Source: Pseudomonadota bacterium (GTDB lineage Bacteria; Pseudomonadota; Gammaproteobacteria; Burkholderiales; Methylophilaceae). From it: a DNA stretch of 64,000 nt. Positions 61,620 through 64,000 of the stretch are shown one piece after another. The notes beneath the pieces are model-generated. The model worked only from the letters and a program-made list of their open reading frames with translations. It was not told where the DNA came from and did no database searches. The stretch is taken from NCBI GenBank assembly GCA_020053735.1, contig JAGVMP010000004.1, forward strand, positions 57,407 to 121,406, written 5' to 3'. Made by a program: the position numbers and the translations under genes. Each line of letters starts with the position of its first letter. The stretch's first letter is position 1.

Positions 61620-63080
61620 TTATATCCAAACAATGTCGAACGCCTCACGGCCATACTGATTATCGGCCTGCAAGCTGACGCGCTTGTTTATAAAGTCCGA
61701 TAAGTTGGCCAAACTTTGTGCTTCTTCATCCAGCAACAAATCAATCACCGCGGTTGAGGCAATCACTTTAAATTCTTTTGCGTTAAATTGTTTTGATTCA
61801 CGCAAGAGCTCGCGCATAATTTCATAGCAAATTGTCTGCGCAGTTTTATGCTCGCCGCGCCCTTCACACACCTCACACTGCTCACATAGCAAATGCGCCA
61901 AGCTTTCGCGAGTACGCTTGCGGGTCATCTCCACCAAGCCCAGCGAGGTAAAGCCATTAATGCCAGTACGTGCACGGTCCAGTTCCACCGCTTTCTTAAG
62001 CTCGTCTAACACTGTTTCACGTTGGTTATCTTCATCCATGTCGATAAAGTCGATGATAATAATGCCGCCTAAATTTCTCAACCTTAGCTGCCGCGCAATA
62101 CATTGCGCCGCTTCTAAATTGGTTTTAAAAATGGTATCAGATAAGTTTTTACCGCTAACAAAACTGCCCGTATTCACATCTATGGTGGTTAACGCTTCCG
62201 TTTGGTCAAAAATCAAATAGCCGCCTGAGGTCAGCTCCACCTTGCGAGACAAAGCCCTTTCGATTTCTTTTTCAATATTATAAAAATCAAAAATCGGGCG
62301 GTCGCCTTGATAGTGATATAGCGGCTTGACCGCTTTGGCGACGTAGAGCTCGGCAAACTCTTTTAACTGCTCAAAGGTGGCTTTAGAGTCGACGCGGATG
62401 CTGACCGTGTTGTCATTCACTACGTCTCTCAGCATGCGCCTAGGCAGACTCAAATCATAAAACACTAAAGATTTTTCATCAGCATGCTGGCTATCTGCTT
62501 GGATTTTTGCCCATACTTTTTGCAAGTACTCAATGTCATTCAGCAACTCTTGGTCTGATGCCGTCTCACTCATAGTGCGGATAATAAAGCCACCACTTCT
62601 TTTTTCTGGCAAGAGCCCCAGCAAGCGGTTGCGCAACATTTCGCGTTCTTCTTCATCTTCAATGCGTTGCGATACGCCAATATGATCCTGATGCGGCAAA
62701 AACACTAAAAACCGTCCTGCAATACTAATTTCCGTCGTCAGCCTTGCGCCCTTGGTACTGATTGGCTCTTTAATCACTTGTACAATAATTGACTGGCCTT
62801 CAAACAACACCTCTTGAATCGGCCGTTCAGTTTGTGGCTCGCCATTAATATGGCATTCTTTAATGTCTGCCGCGTGCAAAAATGCGGCGCGCTGCAAACC
62901 GATTTCAACAAACGCTGACTGCATACCTGGTAAAACGCGGCACACTTTGCCGCGATAAATATTGCCGACAATGCCCAGCGAAGAGCTACGCTCGATATGT
63001 AACTCTTGGGCAATCCCCTGCTCTAGTACGGCTACCCGGGTTTCTTGCGGCGTGACGTTTATTAAAATTTCTTGTCCCAA
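61620..63080 (-). CDS. rng: Ribonuclease G
   Basis: EILINVTPQETRVAVLEQG, S1-like GNIYRGKV, GGIIIIDFIDM, CEVCEGRG zinc link. Confidence 0.94.
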   Translation of the reverse strand: MGQEILINVTPQETRVAVLEQGIAQELHIERSSSLGIVGNIYRGKVCRVLPGMQSAFVEIGLQRAAFLHAADIKECHINGEPQTERPIQEVLFEGQSIIVQVIKEPISTKGARLTTEISIAGRFLVFLPHQDHIGVSQRIEDEEEREMLRNRLLGLLPEKRSGGFIIRTMSETASDQELLNDIEYLQKVWAKIQADSQHADEKSLVFYDLSLPRRMLRDVVNDNTVSIRVDSKATFEQLKEFAELYVAKAVKPLYHYQGDRPIFDFYNIEKEIERALSRKVELTSGGYLIFDQTEALTTIDVNTGSFVSGKNLSDTIFKTNLEAAQCIARQLRLRNLGGIIIIDFIDMDEDNQRETVLDELKKAVELDRARTGINGFTSLGLVEMTRKRTRESLAHLLCEQCEVCEGRGEHKTAQTICYEIMRELLRESKQFNAKEFKVIASTAVIDLLLDEEAQSLANLSDFINKRVSLQADNQYGREAFDIVWI

Positions 63081-63098
63081 ATATTTAACCTATTCTTT

Positions 63099-63665
63099 TT
63101 AAACCAATTTTTGCAAAAGCAAGTTTGTTTCGTGCAGCGGCAAACCCATCACACCAGTATAGCTACCAGTGATTTTTTTAATCCAACACGCTGCCAAGCC
63201 TTGTATGGCATAGCTGCCAGCCTTATCTTTGTGCTCACCACTTGCAATATATTCGCTAATCATAGCATCGCTAAGCGACATCATCTCAACTTGTGTAGTA
63301 TTAATCGCCGTTTCTAGCTTGCCTTTAAACGCTAATGCAATGGCGGTATGTACCTGATGCGTGCTACCAGATAATTGTTTCAACATATTAAATGCATCCG
63401 CATCATGCTCTGGCTTACCTAAAATCTGCAAACCTAACGCAATAGTCGTATCCGCTGCCAAGATTGGTAATTCTTGGTTTGGCAGTTTATTCACAATGGC
63501 CTGCGCTTTTTGTGCGGCTAAACGCAGCACATAATCGCTAGGTGATTCATCTGGCAAGGCTGCTTCATCAATATCAGCAGGCATGACTAAGCAAGCAATG
63601 CCAATCTGCTTAAGTAGTTCAACGCGACGTGGGCTTCGTGAGGCCAAAATAATTTTTAGGTGCAT
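63099..63665 (-). CDS. Maf-family nucleotide pyrophosphatase
   Basis: IILASRSPRRVELLKQIG, LAADT, GSYAIQGL. Confidence 0.94.
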   Translation of the reverse strand: MHLKIILASRSPRRVELLKQIGIACLVMPADIDEAALPDESPSDYVLRLAAQKAQAIVNKLPNQELPILAADTTIALGLQILGKPEHDADAFNMLKQLSGSTHQVHTAIALAFKGKLETAINTTQVEMMSLSDAMISEYIASGEHKDKAGSYAIQGLAACWIKKITGSYTGVMGLPLHETNLLLQKLV

Positions 63666-63713
63666 AGTGATACTTTAATTTAAACTAACGGTTTACTTTC
63701 AAAAGCCACCAAG

Positions 63714-64000
63714 ATGACAGATTGGGCATACTTACTGAAAACCACCATCGCCTTACTAGCGATAGTAAATCCCATCGGCATCATCCCTATTTTTATTAGC
63801 GCAACCGATGGCTGGCGCAAACAAGACCGCGCTAAAACTGCACGCACAGTCTCTGTCACAGTATTTATTGTACTCACCATTTCAGCTTTTATTGGCGATA
63901 CTGTTTTAAAAATTTTCGGTATCAGCATCCCGTCTTTTCAGGTAGGCGGCGGTATTCTACTGATGTTAATTGCCATTAGCATGATGCATGGCAAACAAAG
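63714..64000 (+). CDS. MarC-family membrane protein (3' end cut by window edge)
   Basis: Read directly: MTDWAYLLKTTIALLAIVNPIGIIPIFISATDGWRKQDRAKTARTVSVTVF...; open to right edge, absent from ORF track. Confidence 0.88.
   Translation, partial: MTDWAYLLKTTIALLAIVNPIGIIPIFISATDGWRKQDRAKTARTVSVTVFIVLTISAFIGDTVLKIFGISIPSFQVGGGILLMLIAISMMHGKQ

Overview
The window is 64 kb of densely coded chromosome from a betaproteobacterium. Gene content and order (yciB-yciI-bolA-ppiC, yqgE-ruvX-pyrR-pyrB-pyrC', kdsB-trm112-lpxK-msbA-exbD-exbB, pilT/pilU-yggS-proC-yggT) and codon style suggest a Methylophilaceae-like organism; the taxonomy is inference. About 60 protein genes can be supported, nearly all housekeeping or cell-envelope. 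I saw no rRNA, tRNA, CRISPR array, IS element or prophage. A MarC-family gene runs off the right edge and is absent from the ORF track because it has no stop codon in the window. The more interesting signals are mostly non-coding: (1) a ~40-bp palindromic repeat family with a conserved asymmetric core (CCGCATGGATATTGGCT) and GATGCYCTGCAA arms, in intergenic copies and in partial copies embedded in genes; (2) three ~120-140 bp inverted-repeat elements, each abutting the stop codon of a gene and carrying a GTAC-N-GTAC-like apex; (3) an interleaved A-B-A'-B' (pseudoknot-topology) inverted-repeat region; (4) competing hairpins between dapD and a GGDEF-EAL gene; (5) recurrent in-frame 12/15/18-bp tandem duplications in five unrelated genes. 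Protein-level points of interest are a pseudo-dihydroorotase, a degenerate MHYT-GGDEF-EAL protein, a flavocytochrome c sulfide dehydrogenase-like pair followed by beta-propeller genes, a dynamin-like GTPase, and a membrane-anchored HHH + OmpA gene pair. None of these is proven to be a new system.
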